64,000 nucleotides of DNA, taken from Flammeovirga pectinis. GTDB lineage: Bacteria > Bacteroidota > Bacteroidia > Cytophagales > Flammeovirgaceae. The stretch covers positions 1,178,001 to 1,242,000 of the forward strand of contig NZ_CP034562.1 in the NCBI RefSeq assembly GCF_003970675.1, written 5' to 3'. The notes below the pieces were generated by a model. The model made no database searches and had not been told where the DNA came from. It was given only the letters and a program-made list of their open reading frames with translations. The translations under genes were made by a program, and so were the position numbers. Positions 35,212-44,103 of this stretch are shown piece by piece. How positions within the stretch are numbered: the first letter of the stretch is position 1; each line of letters opens with the position of its first letter.

Positions 35212-36666
35212 ATGAAAAAAGCAGTTGTTATAGGTGCCGGAATTGGAGGAATTGCCGCAGCATTAAGAGTAAATAAATTAGGTTACAAAGTAACAGTTCT
35301 TGAAGGTACCTCAATATTAGGAGGTAAATTACGTCAGTTTAAAACGGATAACGGATTTACTTTTGATCAAGGACCTTCATTATTTACATTACCTCATTTG
35401 GTTACAGAACTATTTCAACTGTACAACAAAGAACCTAAAGAATATTTTGATTATACCGAAAATGAGATAGCAACTAAATATTTCTTTTCAGATACTACTG
35501 AGTTTACGGGTTGGAGTGATCCAACTAAATTTGGATTAGCTGTAAAAGAACTTTGGGGAGTTGATATCCACAAGGTATTAAATCAGATTATTGACGATTA
35601 TAAAAAAACGGCTCCTATTTTCTTAGAAAGTGCTCTAACTAACCTTTCAGATCTTTTAAATAAAGATGTAATGAAAGCTTTACCGGTACTGACTAGATTA
35701 GGAATATTTGAATCGCTAAATAAGTTTAATGAAAAGCATTTTAAACACGAGCAGCTTGTTCAACTGTTTAATAGATATGCTACTTATAATGGTTCAAATC
35801 CTTATCAGACTCCCTCAATAATGCGTGTAATTAGTGCACTAGAACATTCTGATGGCGTTTTTTTTCCTAAAGACGGAATGAGAAGTATAGCTACATCTTT
35901 AATTCGTTTAGCAGAAGAGCAAGGAGTGACTTTCTTGACTGATCAAAAGGTGAAAAGTATAAAAACACTAAAAAATAAAATTGTAAGTGTAGCAACAAAT
36001 AATGCAGACTTTTCTGCAGACTTATTTGTTTCTAATGCAGATGTTAATTTCTTTTTGCCAAATGTGGTAGAAGAAAAAGTTCATGTTCCTAAAACCAAGG
36101 AATTATCATCTTCTGCATTGGTATTTTATTGGGGTATAAATCATTCTTTCTCTCAATTAGATTTGCATAATATCTTCTTTTCTGACGATTATAAAGAGGA
36201 GTTTAGACAATTATTTGAGGAGTTTAAAATACCAGATGACCCTACAATTTATGTACATATTAGTAGTAAGATGAATCATAATGATGCTCCAATAGGAGGT
36301 GAGAATTGGTTTGTTATGATTAATGTTCCTGCAGCTCCAGAACTATTTACGAAGGAGTTAATCAAGAAGATTGAAGAAAAAATTATTAGTAAACTTTCTA
36401 AATCATTATCAATTGATTTAAAAAGTAAGATAAGCTATTCTTCTCATTGGACGCCTAAAACTATCGAACAAGATACGATGAGTTGGAAAGGTGCTTTATA
36501 TGGTCTGAATAGTAATAAATTAACGCATGCACTGTATAGACAGAGAAATAAATCATCAAAATATAAAAATCTTTATTTTGTAGGAGGCAGTGTTCATCCT
36601 GGTGGTGGAATACCTCTATGTTTAAATAGTGCAAAAATTGTATCATCATTAGTAGCAAAGACTTAA
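35212..36666 (+). CDS. crtD: Carotenoid 3,4-desaturase (CrtD-like)
   Basis: The 484-residue FAD protein is a CrtI paralogue: VIGAGIGGIAAALRVNKLGY, LEGTSILGGKLRQF, GFTFDQGPSLFTLPHLVTEL, and the C-terminal NLYFVGGSVHPGGGIPLCLN. The HPGGGIPL variant is typical of CrtD and of desaturases acting on already modified carotenoids. Together with the CruF gene immediately downstream it predicts a 1'-hydroxy-3',4'-didehydro end group. The gap to cruF is 4 bp. Confidence 0.85.
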   Translation: MKKAVVIGAGIGGIAAALRVNKLGYKVTVLEGTSILGGKLRQFKTDNGFTFDQGPSLFTLPHLVTELFQLYNKEPKEYFDYTENEIATKYFFSDTTEFTGWSDPTKFGLAVKELWGVDIHKVLNQIIDDYKKTAPIFLESALTNLSDLLNKDVMKALPVLTRLGIFESLNKFNEKHFKHEQLVQLFNRYATYNGSNPYQTPSIMRVISALEHSDGVFFPKDGMRSIATSLIRLAEEQGVTFLTDQKVKSIKTLKNKIVSVATNNADFSADLFVSNADVNFFLPNVVEEKVHVPKTKELSSSALVFYWGINHSFSQLDLHNIFFSDDYKEEFRQLFEEFKIPDDPTIYVHISSKMNHNDAPIGGENWFVMINVPAAPELFTKELIKKIEEKIISKLSKSLSIDLKSKISYSSHWTPKTIEQDTMSWKGALYGLNSNKLTHALYRQRNKSSKYKNLYFVGGSVHPGGGIPLCLNSAKIVSSLVAKT

Positions 36667-36670
36667 TTTT

Positions 36671-37333
36671 ATGCAGGTACGCGAATTTCAAAAAGAAATT
36701 GAACTAACAAATCTTCAAATAACAAAAATACTATTATCAGTATTTTATACTGTAGGTGGTATAGTTGCTTTTACACCTTACAATCAACTTCTACTTCCTT
36801 TCTCACCATTTTTATTATTTACCTCTTTTTTATGTCTTTTTTATTTTGAAGAGGTGAAAAGTAAAGGTGTTATTGGGTGGTTTATTTTTGTGTATATATC
36901 AAGTTTTTTAATAGAATGGTATGGTGTTCATACAGGTATTTTATTCGGAGACTACGTTTACTTAAATAATTTAGGATTGAAATTAGATGGAGTACCCTTA
37001 GTTATTCCCATCAATTGGCTAGTATTAGCTGTTGCAGGTAGTGAATTGATAAATAAATATGTTTCTAAATGGAATAAAATAATTTCGAGTTTTACAGGCG
37101 GAGGGGTTGTCGTAATTCTTGATGTATTTATAGAGATGGTTTGCGAACCTTTAGGTTTTTGGAAATGGTCTCAAGGCATGCCTCCAATGATTAATTATAT
37201 TAGTTGGTGGGTATTTATGAGTATTTTCATTTATATTCGAATAAAGTTTTTCCCTTCAAGGAATCCACTGTCGATTTATTTATATCTAACATTCTTTGGC
37301 TACTTTATTTTACAAGTAATCGCAAATTTTTAA
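36671..37333 (+). CDS. cruF: Carotenoid 1,2-hydratase (CruF type)
   Basis: The 220-residue integral membrane protein has about six to seven helices and the CruF family stretch SSFLIEWYGVHTGILFGDYV, followed by PLVIPINWLVLAVAGSEL, and CEPLGFWKW near the end. CruF adds water across the psi end to give a 1'-hydroxyl. It follows the crtD-like gene by 4 bp and precedes crtZ by 5 bp. The pairing of CruF with CrtD is the established route to 1'-hydroxy-3',4'-didehydro ends. Confidence 0.87.
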   Translation: MQVREFQKEIELTNLQITKILLSVFYTVGGIVAFTPYNQLLLPFSPFLLFTSFLCLFYFEEVKSKGVIGWFIFVYISSFLIEWYGVHTGILFGDYVYLNNLGLKLDGVPLVIPINWLVLAVAGSELINKYVSKWNKIISSFTGGGVVVILDVFIEMVCEPLGFWKWSQGMPPMINYISWWVFMSIFIYIRIKFFPSRNPLSIYLYLTFFGYFILQVIANF

Positions 37334-37338
37334 ATTAT

Positions 37339-37833
37339 ATGGCAATGCTTCTAGATATTCTAATTGTTCTATCAACCTTCTTAGTAATGGAAATGGTTGC
37401 ATGGGCAGCTCATAAATATGTAATGCATGGTTTTTTATGGTATTTACATGAAGATCATCATGGACCTCACGAAAATTTCTTTGAAAAGAACGACCTGTTT
37501 TTTCTAATTTTTGCTATTCCATCTTGGTTGGGAATTATGTTAGGAATGATTTATAATCAGTATACTTTTGTGTGGATTGGTGCTGGTATCGCCTTGTACG
37601 GATTGTGTTATTTCTTAATGCATGATGTGTTGATTCATAGAAGATTTAAATGGTTTGATAATACAAATAACCGTTACTTTAGAGCGATTAGAAAAGCACA
37701 CAAAGTGCATCATAAAAAGATGACAAAAGAAGACGGTGCTTGTTTTGGAATGCTAATAATTCCAATGAAATATTGGATAGAAGCGAAAGGAAAAAAAGTA
37801 ACTCAAAAACACAATAATGCCGGAACAGTTTAA
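37339..37833 (+). CDS. crtZ: Beta-carotene 3-hydroxylase
   Basis: The start is set at the ATG at 37339, five bases after cruF, rather than at an upstream in-frame codon inside cruF. The 164-residue di-iron membrane enzyme has the four histidine clusters HKYVMH, HEDHHGPHE, HDVLIHRR and HKVHHKKM. It hydroxylates the beta ring at C3. The gene overlaps crtYcd by 17 bp. Confidence 0.93.
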   Translation: MAMLLDILIVLSTFLVMEMVAWAAHKYVMHGFLWYLHEDHHGPHENFFEKNDLFFLIFAIPSWLGIMLGMIYNQYTFVWIGAGIALYGLCYFLMHDVLIHRRFKWFDNTNNRYFRAIRKAHKVHHKKMTKEDGACFGMLIIPMKYWIEAKGKKVTQKHNNAGTV

Positions 37834-38488
37834 TTTATATTTGTACCTAAACATAATTGCTATTTTAGGTCCTTTTGTTCTTAGCTTTGATAAGAAAGTA
37901 GCTTTTTATAAGCATTGGCCTAAATTACTTCCTGCATTATTCTTTCTGTGGGCAATTTATATTCCATGGGATGTTTTTTTTACATTCATGTTATACTGGG
38001 GCTTTAACCCAGATTATCTTGTTAAAATAGAATTTCTTCATCTACCTCTTGAGGAGTGGTTATTCTTCTTGATAATACCTTACTGCTTTCTTTTTATCTA
38101 TGAAGTAGTTTTAGCTTATTTTCCATCTACAAAGCAAAAATCATTCTTGCCAGCATATTTTTTTATAGGGGTTGCAATAAGCCAAGCCTACCACGGAGGT
38201 ATGTATTCGTACTTTAATTTAGCAGTTTTGCTTCTTGCTTTATTGGTTACTTTTAATCAACTAAACAATGCATTTTGGTGGACTTATGTACTCACTTTAA
38301 TTCCATTTTTGTTATTTAACGGGATTCTAACTGGTGCAATTACAGAAGAACCTGTTGTTTGGTACAATAGCGGAGAATTTAGTGATGTTCGAATAGGTAC
38401 TATTCCATCAGAAGATTTTATTTATCTTTTAGGTATGCTTCTTTTGTGTATTAAAGGGTGGAACCTTAAGTTTAAATCAACTACCTAA
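37817..38488 (+). CDS. crtYcd: Lycopene cyclase, fused CrtYc/CrtYd type
   Basis: The 223-residue protein has about seven membrane helices and two copies of the lycopene-cyclase domain. One carries FLHLPLEEWLFFLIIPYCFL (residues 72-91), the other IGTIPSEDFIYLLGMLLL near the C-terminus. These are the CrtYc and CrtYd halves fused in one chain, as known in Bacteroidetes. Only one psi end is expected to be cyclised here, because CruF and CrtD act on the other. The gene closes the crt operon, and its stop codon overlaps that of the convergent dctM gene, leaving no room for a terminator. Confidence 0.92.
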   Translation: MPEQFNLYLYLNIIAILGPFVLSFDKKVAFYKHWPKLLPALFFLWAIYIPWDVFFTFMLYWGFNPDYLVKIEFLHLPLEEWLFFLIIPYCFLFIYEVVLAYFPSTKQKSFLPAYFFIGVAISQAYHGGMYSYFNLAVLLLALLVTFNQLNNAFWWTYVLTLIPFLLFNGILTGAITEEPVVWYNSGEFSDVRIGTIPSEDFIYLLGMLLLCIKGWNLKFKSTT

Positions 38489-39792
38489 TCTAAGAAATTA
38501 GGTAGCCAAGTAACAATCTCAGGGAAGAATATAATACCAGTGATAAGTAAGATTTGAATTCCGATATAAGGTACTATTCCTTTATAAATCTGTTTTGTTT
38601 TAATTTCCTTAGGTGCGACACCTTTTAGGTAGAATAATGAGAAGCCAAAAGGAGGAGTTAAAAACGATGTTTGTAGATTTAGTGAAACTAATATGGCTAT
38701 CCATAATGTGTTTAAGCCATACATTTCGAAAATTGGTGTTACAACAGGCATGAAAATAAAGATGATTTCTATGAAATCGATAAAGAAGCCTGCAATAAAA
38801 ATACCTACCATAACCAAAGCAAGGAAAGTATAAGGCTCAAGATCTGCAGATTGAATTAATTCAACAAGTAGATCATCTCCACCTAATCCTCTAAATACTA
38901 AACCAAAAGCAGTTGCACCAACAAGTATCATAAATACCATACTTGTTAAATTTCCACTTTCAAAAGCAGATTCTTTTACAGCTTTCCAAGTAAGTTTACC
39001 TTCTAGTGCAGTTAATAAAGTTGCAGCCATTGCACCAACACCAGCAGCTTCAGTTGGAGAAGCAATACCTAAGAATATAGAACCTAGTACTGATAAAATT
39101 AAAAGGAATGGTAAAACAAAAGTCTTAATAAGAAGAGATGGAGTTAGTTCTTTTTTAAATGCAGCAATTTCTTCTTCAGGAATTGGAGGTACATCATCTG
39201 GGTAAATAACGGCATAAATATATACATAAAAGATATAGCAAATAACTAAGAGAACACCGGGAACTACGGCAGCAATAAACAGCTCCCCAATTGATATGTT
39301 CATTACGCTTCCCATTAGAATTAAAACAATACTTGGTGGTATAATTTGTCCTAATGTTCCCGATGCTGCAATTATCCCCGTAGCATATTCTGGAGTGTAA
39401 CCTCTTTTAAGCATAGAAGGCAAACTCATTAAACCCATAGTAACTACGGTTGCACCCACTATACCTGTAGAAGCCGCAAGCATTGCACCAACTAACGCAA
39501 CAGAAATTGCAAGGCCACCTTTAACTTTACCAAGTAAAATAGCCATTGTATTAAGAAGTCTACTTGCAATACCAGATTTTTCTAGCATTACTCCCATATA
39601 AACAAAAAGAGGTACAGCAATTAATATCTGATTACTCATTGTACCAAAAATACGGAGTGGTAACAGATAGAATAAGTCTAATCCAAAAGTATAAAAACCA
39701 AAAATTAAAGAAACACCTGCTAATGTAAATGCTACAGGATACCCTAAAAGGAGTGCAGCAAATAGACATAAAAATAAAAGAAGTAGTATCAT
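38485..39792 (-). CDS. dctM: TRAP transporter large permease
   Basis: The 435-residue protein has about 12 hydrophobic helices and the DctM repeats: GYPVAFTLAGVSLIFGFYTF, MSNQILIAVPLFVYMGVMLE, ASTGIVGATVVTMGLMSLP, GASGTLGQIIPPSIVLILMG-like, and SLNLQTSFLTPPFGFSLFY. It imports organic acids or sugar acids with Na+ and a periplasmic binding protein. The dctQ-like gene is upstream with a TAATG overlap. No DctP binding protein is in the neighbourhood, so the substrate is unknown. Confidence 0.93.
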   Translation of the reverse strand: MILLLLFLCLFAALLLGYPVAFTLAGVSLIFGFYTFGLDLFYLLPLRIFGTMSNQILIAVPLFVYMGVMLEKSGIASRLLNTMAILLGKVKGGLAISVALVGAMLAASTGIVGATVVTMGLMSLPSMLKRGYTPEYATGIIAASGTLGQIIPPSIVLILMGSVMNISIGELFIAAVVPGVLLVICYIFYVYIYAVIYPDDVPPIPEEEIAAFKKELTPSLLIKTFVLPFLLILSVLGSIFLGIASPTEAAGVGAMAATLLTALEGKLTWKAVKESAFESGNLTSMVFMILVGATAFGLVFRGLGGDDLLVELIQSADLEPYTFLALVMVGIFIAGFFIDFIEIIFIFMPVVTPIFEMYGLNTLWIAILVSLNLQTSFLTPPFGFSLFYLKGVAPKEIKTKQIYKGIVPYIGIQILLITGIIFFPEIVTWLPNFLD

Positions 39793-40301
39793 TAGTTTTT
39801 TTCTGTAGAATTAAAAAGTGAAAGTGTATTTTCAATACAATTACTTAGTCCTTGTAGAAAAAGTAAAAATATACTGATAGGAATACATGCTTTAATTAAA
39901 AAACGAAAAGGTAACCCACCCGGATCGGTAGAAGTTTCCATAATTATAAACGAGTTTTTAACATAAGGTAAACTCGCGTCAATTATAATACAGCAAAAAG
40001 GTAATAGAAATATAAAAAAACCTAAAATGTTTATAGCTGATTTTACCTTTGGAGAGAAGTTAGAATATAGAGCATCTACACGAACGTGTTTATCTAATCG
40101 GAGTGTATTTCCTGCATTTAAAAGAAAGATACAAGCAAATAAATGCCACTCTAGTTCTGCAATTGCAGCAGTTGTATAATTGAAAACATATCTGCTAAAT
40201 ACATCAAAGCATACAATTATGATTAAAAGTATACTAAAATAAGAAACAAAATGTCCAATTTTTTTATTTAACAGATTTATAGATTTATATGAGAGTATCA
40301 T
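39792..40301 (-). CDS. dctQ: TRAP transporter small permease
   Basis: The 169-residue protein has four hydrophobic helices with the DctQ pattern: ILLIIIVCFDVFSRYVF, IAELEWHLFACIFLLNAGNT, RLDKHVRVD, and INILGFFIFLLPFCCII. It pairs with the DctM gene downstream, whose ATG overlaps the stop by one base (TAATG). DctQ stabilises the large subunit. Nothing upstream on this strand continues the operon. Confidence 0.9.
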   Translation of the reverse strand: MILSYKSINLLNKKIGHFVSYFSILLIIIVCFDVFSRYVFNYTTAAIAELEWHLFACIFLLNAGNTLRLDKHVRVDALYSNFSPKVKSAINILGFFIFLLPFCCIIIDASLPYVKNSFIIMETSTDPGGLPFRFLIKACIPISIFLLFLQGLSNCIENTLSLFNSTEKN

Positions 40302-40544
40302 TGTTTTATTACCTTAAAAAATCATTATCTTGTTGATAATGTGAATGTACATAGATCGTTTGCTCGTTGCTTTGAGAGGGTGAATTTATATAAAAATACA
40401 CTTTATTCTAAAATAAGTGCCAAATGTTTTAATATGAGATTCTTTTTTTGTTGTTATCTGCTCGATTTATCTTTAATTTCGCCGTTCGGTATACAATATT
40501 TATTGTAACTACTATTAAAGTAATTGTTCTTGAAGAATTTAGTA

Positions 40545-41273
40545 ATGAATGATAATATAGATAAAGCGAATCTACCTAAACACATAGCTATTATCATGGA
40601 TGGTAATGGCAGATGGGCAAAAGGTAAAGGAGCTAAACGTATATTTGGACATAAAAATGCTATCAAAGCTGTAAGAGATGCTACAGAAGGTTGTGCTGAA
40701 TTAGGCATTGACTTTTTGACATTGTATGCTTTTTCTACAGAAAATTGGGATAGACCCAAAGCAGAAGTATTTGGATTGATGCAATTATTAGTGTCTACTA
40801 TTCGTTCAGAAACAAAAACATTGACAAAAAACAATGTAAAGCTTAAGGCAATCGGTAATATTTCTATGTTACCAAAAGATTGTCAAAAAGAATTACAAGA
40901 AGCAATACAACTAACACAGAATAATACGGGTCTAACTTTAGTGTTGGCCTTAAGTTATAGTGGTCGATGGGATATTACTCAAGCGACTCAGAAAATGTGT
41001 GAGGATTACAAGTCTGGAAAAATAGATGCAATTGAAGAAGATACGATAAAAAGTTATTTGTCGACTGCAAATATGCCAGATCCGGAACTCCTCATTCGTA
41101 CGAGTGGTGAACAACGAATTAGTAATTTCTTGTTATGGGAAATTGCTTATACTGAATTATTTTTTACTAATGTACTTTGGCCTGACTTCAGAAAGGAAGT
41201 GCTTCACGAAGCATTACATGTATTCCAAGGACGTGAGCGTCGTTATGGAAAAACAAGTGAGCAACTTTCTTAA
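40545..41273 (+). CDS. uppS: Undecaprenyl diphosphate synthase
   Basis: This cis-prenyltransferase makes the lipid carrier for peptidoglycan and surface polysaccharide. I set the start at the ATG at 40545 (242 residues) rather than a TTG 21 bp upstream. The active site HIAIIMDGNGRWAKGKG has catalytic Asp19, followed by GHKNAIKAVRDAT, LTLYAFSTENWDRPKAEV and PDPELLIRTSGEQRISNFLL. It lies 41 bp before bamA, the usual Bacteroidetes arrangement, and the two probably form an operon. Confidence 0.95.
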   Translation: MNDNIDKANLPKHIAIIMDGNGRWAKGKGAKRIFGHKNAIKAVRDATEGCAELGIDFLTLYAFSTENWDRPKAEVFGLMQLLVSTIRSETKTLTKNNVKLKAIGNISMLPKDCQKELQEAIQLTQNNTGLTLVLALSYSGRWDITQATQKMCEDYKSGKIDAIEEDTIKSYLSTANMPDPELLIRTSGEQRISNFLLWEIAYTELFFTNVLWPDFRKEVLHEALHVFQGRERRYGKTSEQLS

Positions 41274-41314
41274 TTTTTTAGCAGGCTTAAATAAAAAGAG
41301 ATCAAGCAAAACGC

Positions 41315-43852
41315 ATGATATCAACAAAAAAAGCAGTTTATAGACTGTTGACGTTCATCTCAATTTGGACATTCGCAATAACTTCAGCACAAGCTCAATT
41401 TGGTACCAATTATGGTTCTCAAAGTGGCAAGTATAAGGTAGACTACGGTACTCCAGTAGAATATACTATAGCTGGTATTGATGTAGTCGGTGCAGACTTT
41501 AATGATAAAAATGCATTGATTAACATCTCTGGACTTAAAGTAGGAGAGAAAATTACTATTCCAGGTGATGCTGTTAGTAAGGCGGTTAAAAAACTTTGGA
41601 AATTAGGTATTGTTGGTGATGTAAAAATCAACATTACTGAGATTCAAGGTAATGATGCTTATCTACAAATTGCTCTTACAGAGCGCCCTAAATTATCAAG
41701 ATTCTATTTTGAAGGGATTAAAAAGGGACAAGCAAAAACACTTACAGATAAGGTTCAATTAGTAAGAGGACGAATTGTTACTGAATCAATGATTCGTAAT
41801 ACTCAAAACGTTATTAAAGGACATTATGCTGAGAAAGGTTTTAGAAATACGGAGGTTAAAATCGTAAGAGAGAAAGACCCTGTATTAGCTAACTCTGTAA
41901 TTCTAAGAATTGATGTCAATAAGAAATCCAAAGTGAAAATTGAGGAGATTACGTTGGCAGGTGTTGAAGAGCTTACCGAGAAAAAGGTAAAGCGTAAAAT
42001 GAAGAAAACTAAAGAAAAACGTTTTGGTCGTATTTTTACTCCATCTAAATTTATAGACGAAGAGTATAAAAATGATAAAAAGAGTTTAGTTGAATATTAT
42101 AACGAAGAAGGTTTCCGTGATGCTGAAATTTTAAGAGATACAGTTTATGATGTTACTGAAAAATCAGTAAATATCGAAATTGATATGTATGAAGGTCAGC
42201 GTTATTACTACCGTAGTATTAAATGGACGGGTAACTATAAGTATAACGATGAGCAGTTAGGACGTGTACTTGGTATTTCTCCAGGTGATGTTTACAATAC
42301 ATCAGAACTTAATAAGCGTTTATCATTTAACCCTAGTGGAGCAGATATTTCTGCTTTATATATGGATGATGGATACTTATTCTTTAATGTAACACCTGTA
42401 GAAGTATTAGTAGTAGGAGATTCGGTAGATATTGAGATGCGTGTTTTTGAAGGAGAGCAAGCTTATATATCTAAAATTGTAGTAAATGGTAACACTAAAA
42501 CTTCCGATCACGTAATTTATCGTGAAGTAAGAACTTTACCAGGACAGAAATTTAGCCGTGCAGATCTAATAAGAACACAACGTGAATTATCAACTTTAGG
42601 ATATTTTGATCCTGAAACAATTGATATTCAACCTAAGCCTAACATGTCTAACGGTACTGTAGATATACATTACGGTTTGACAGAAAAAGCAAACGACCAG
42701 ATTGAACTTTCTGGTGGTTGGGGTGGTTACTACGGTTTTGTAGGTACTGTTGGTTTAGTATTTAATAACTTCTCCCTTAGAAATGTTGGTGATTTTTCTA
42801 AATGGAAACCACTTCCAGCAGGAGACGGGCAAAGATTACAATTAAGAGTTCAAGCGTCAGGTATTCAGTACCAAACGTACTCTATTTCATTTACAGAACC
42901 TTGGTTGGGTGGTCGTAAACCAAACTCATTAACCGTAAGTTATAACTACTCTAATCAAAACTCATATAGTGGAGATGTAAAAGTTGGTAGCTTAGGCATT
43001 AATGCAGCAACGGTTTCATTAGGACGTCGTTTACAATGGCCTGATGACTGGTTTACAATGACCAATTCATTATCATTCTTAGTGTATGATTTGAACAACT
43101 GGTATGCAACTGGTTTTGGAGATTACAATAATGGTAAATCATATAACTTAACTTTCAATACAACAATTGCAAGAAATAGTGTCGATCAACCAACTTATCC
43201 ACGTAGAGGTTCTCAAATTTCATTAAGTATCAGTTTAACTCCTCCTTATTCATTAATGCAGGATAAAGATTTCACATCAGCAGATATTACTGATGAAGAA
43301 AGATACAAATGGGTAGAATACAATAAATGGATGTTTGATAATGCTTGGTACCAAGCCATCGCAGGTGATTTAGTTTTAGCAGCAAGGGCTCACTTTGGTT
43401 TCTTAGCAGCCTATAATCAAGATAAAGGTTTAGGACCTTTTGAAAGATTTATCATGGGTGGTGATGGATTAACTCAGCAATATGCATTATTAGGTACAGA
43501 AACAATTGGTTTAAGAGGTTATGAAAATAACTCTATTGTACCTTATGAAACAGATGGTTTAGGTGGTGTTGCTTACAACAAGTTTGTAATGGAACTCCGT
43601 TATCCTGTATCATTAAATCCAGCAGCAACAATTTATGTTTTAGGTTTTGCAGAAGGTGGTAATAACTGGGCATCAATAGATGAGTTTAACCCATTTGATA
43701 TGTATAAATCAGCTGGTTTTGGTGCTCGTATCTTCATGCCAGCATTTGGTATGTTAGGTATTGACTGGGCATATGGTTTCGATGCACCTCCGGGACGTCT
43801 TGATCCAAGTGGTAGCCAATTCCACTTTACAATTGGTCAGCAGTTAAGATAA
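41315..43852 (+). CDS. bamA: Outer-membrane protein assembly factor BamA
   Basis: The 845-residue protein starts with a signal peptide (to about residue 27, SAQA-QFG), then a string of POTRA domains over about 50-440 (VKKLWKLGIVGDVKINI, VRGRIVTESMIRNTQN, KIVVNGNTKTSDHVIYREVR). The C-terminal Omp85 barrel follows (about 450-845), with the conserved FERFIMGGDGLTQQYALLGT, IGLRGYENNSI and the C-terminal strand QFHFTIGQQLR. It inserts beta-barrel proteins into the outer membrane. Downstream of uppS and followed by a strong terminator. Confidence 0.95.
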   Translation: MISTKKAVYRLLTFISIWTFAITSAQAQFGTNYGSQSGKYKVDYGTPVEYTIAGIDVVGADFNDKNALINISGLKVGEKITIPGDAVSKAVKKLWKLGIVGDVKINITEIQGNDAYLQIALTERPKLSRFYFEGIKKGQAKTLTDKVQLVRGRIVTESMIRNTQNVIKGHYAEKGFRNTEVKIVREKDPVLANSVILRIDVNKKSKVKIEEITLAGVEELTEKKVKRKMKKTKEKRFGRIFTPSKFIDEEYKNDKKSLVEYYNEEGFRDAEILRDTVYDVTEKSVNIEIDMYEGQRYYYRSIKWTGNYKYNDEQLGRVLGISPGDVYNTSELNKRLSFNPSGADISALYMDDGYLFFNVTPVEVLVVGDSVDIEMRVFEGEQAYISKIVVNGNTKTSDHVIYREVRTLPGQKFSRADLIRTQRELSTLGYFDPETIDIQPKPNMSNGTVDIHYGLTEKANDQIELSGGWGGYYGFVGTVGLVFNNFSLRNVGDFSKWKPLPAGDGQRLQLRVQASGIQYQTYSISFTEPWLGGRKPNSLTVSYNYSNQNSYSGDVKVGSLGINAATVSLGRRLQWPDDWFTMTNSLSFLVYDLNNWYATGFGDYNNGKSYNLTFNTTIARNSVDQPTYPRRGSQISLSISLTPPYSLMQDKDFTSADITDEERYKWVEYNKWMFDNAWYQAIAGDLVLAARAHFGFLAAYNQDKGLGPFERFIMGGDGLTQQYALLGTETIGLRGYENNSIVPYETDGLGGVAYNKFVMELRYPVSLNPAATIYVLGFAEGGNNWASIDEFNPFDMYKSAGFGARIFMPAFGMLGIDWAYGFDAPPGRLDPSGSQFHFTIGQQLR

Positions 43853-43887
43853 TAATTGATTTAATTCAATTTTTCTATAAAATATTT

Positions 43888-43914
43888 AGCCCTCCAACTT
43901 GGAGGGCTTTTTTT
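43888..43914 (+). terminator. Terminator after bamA
   Basis: AGCCCTCCAA-C-TTGGAGGGCT followed by TTTTTT. Strong Rho-independent terminator 35 bp after the stop. Confidence 0.92.
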
Positions 43915-44026
43915 ATTTTGTGTTTTTTAATTTATCAAGAATTTTACTAAACCGTCACTGTGATTTAATAAATGAATATTTGTTCATAAATAATTAAATT
44001 TAAAACGTAAACTAAACACTAAATAC

Positions 44027-44056
44027 TTTTCTTTTCGGATAAGGTTTGTATATTTG
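44027..44056 (+). promoter_or_regulatory. Promoter candidate for the acyl-CoA dehydrogenase gene
   Basis: TATATTTG (44049-44056) matches TAnnTTTG, and a TTT element ends about 19 bases upstream. It lies 48 bp before the ATG. Confidence 0.55.
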
Positions 44057-44103
44057 AGTAATTATTCACAATTAACACAATAGAATTTTACCAATTTACA
44101 CAC

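Noticed and set aside
37204-37338. N-terminal extension of CrtZ into cruF
   Set aside because: CrtZ proteins begin near the ATG at 37339. The extra 45 residues would overlap cruF in another frame and have no family match.
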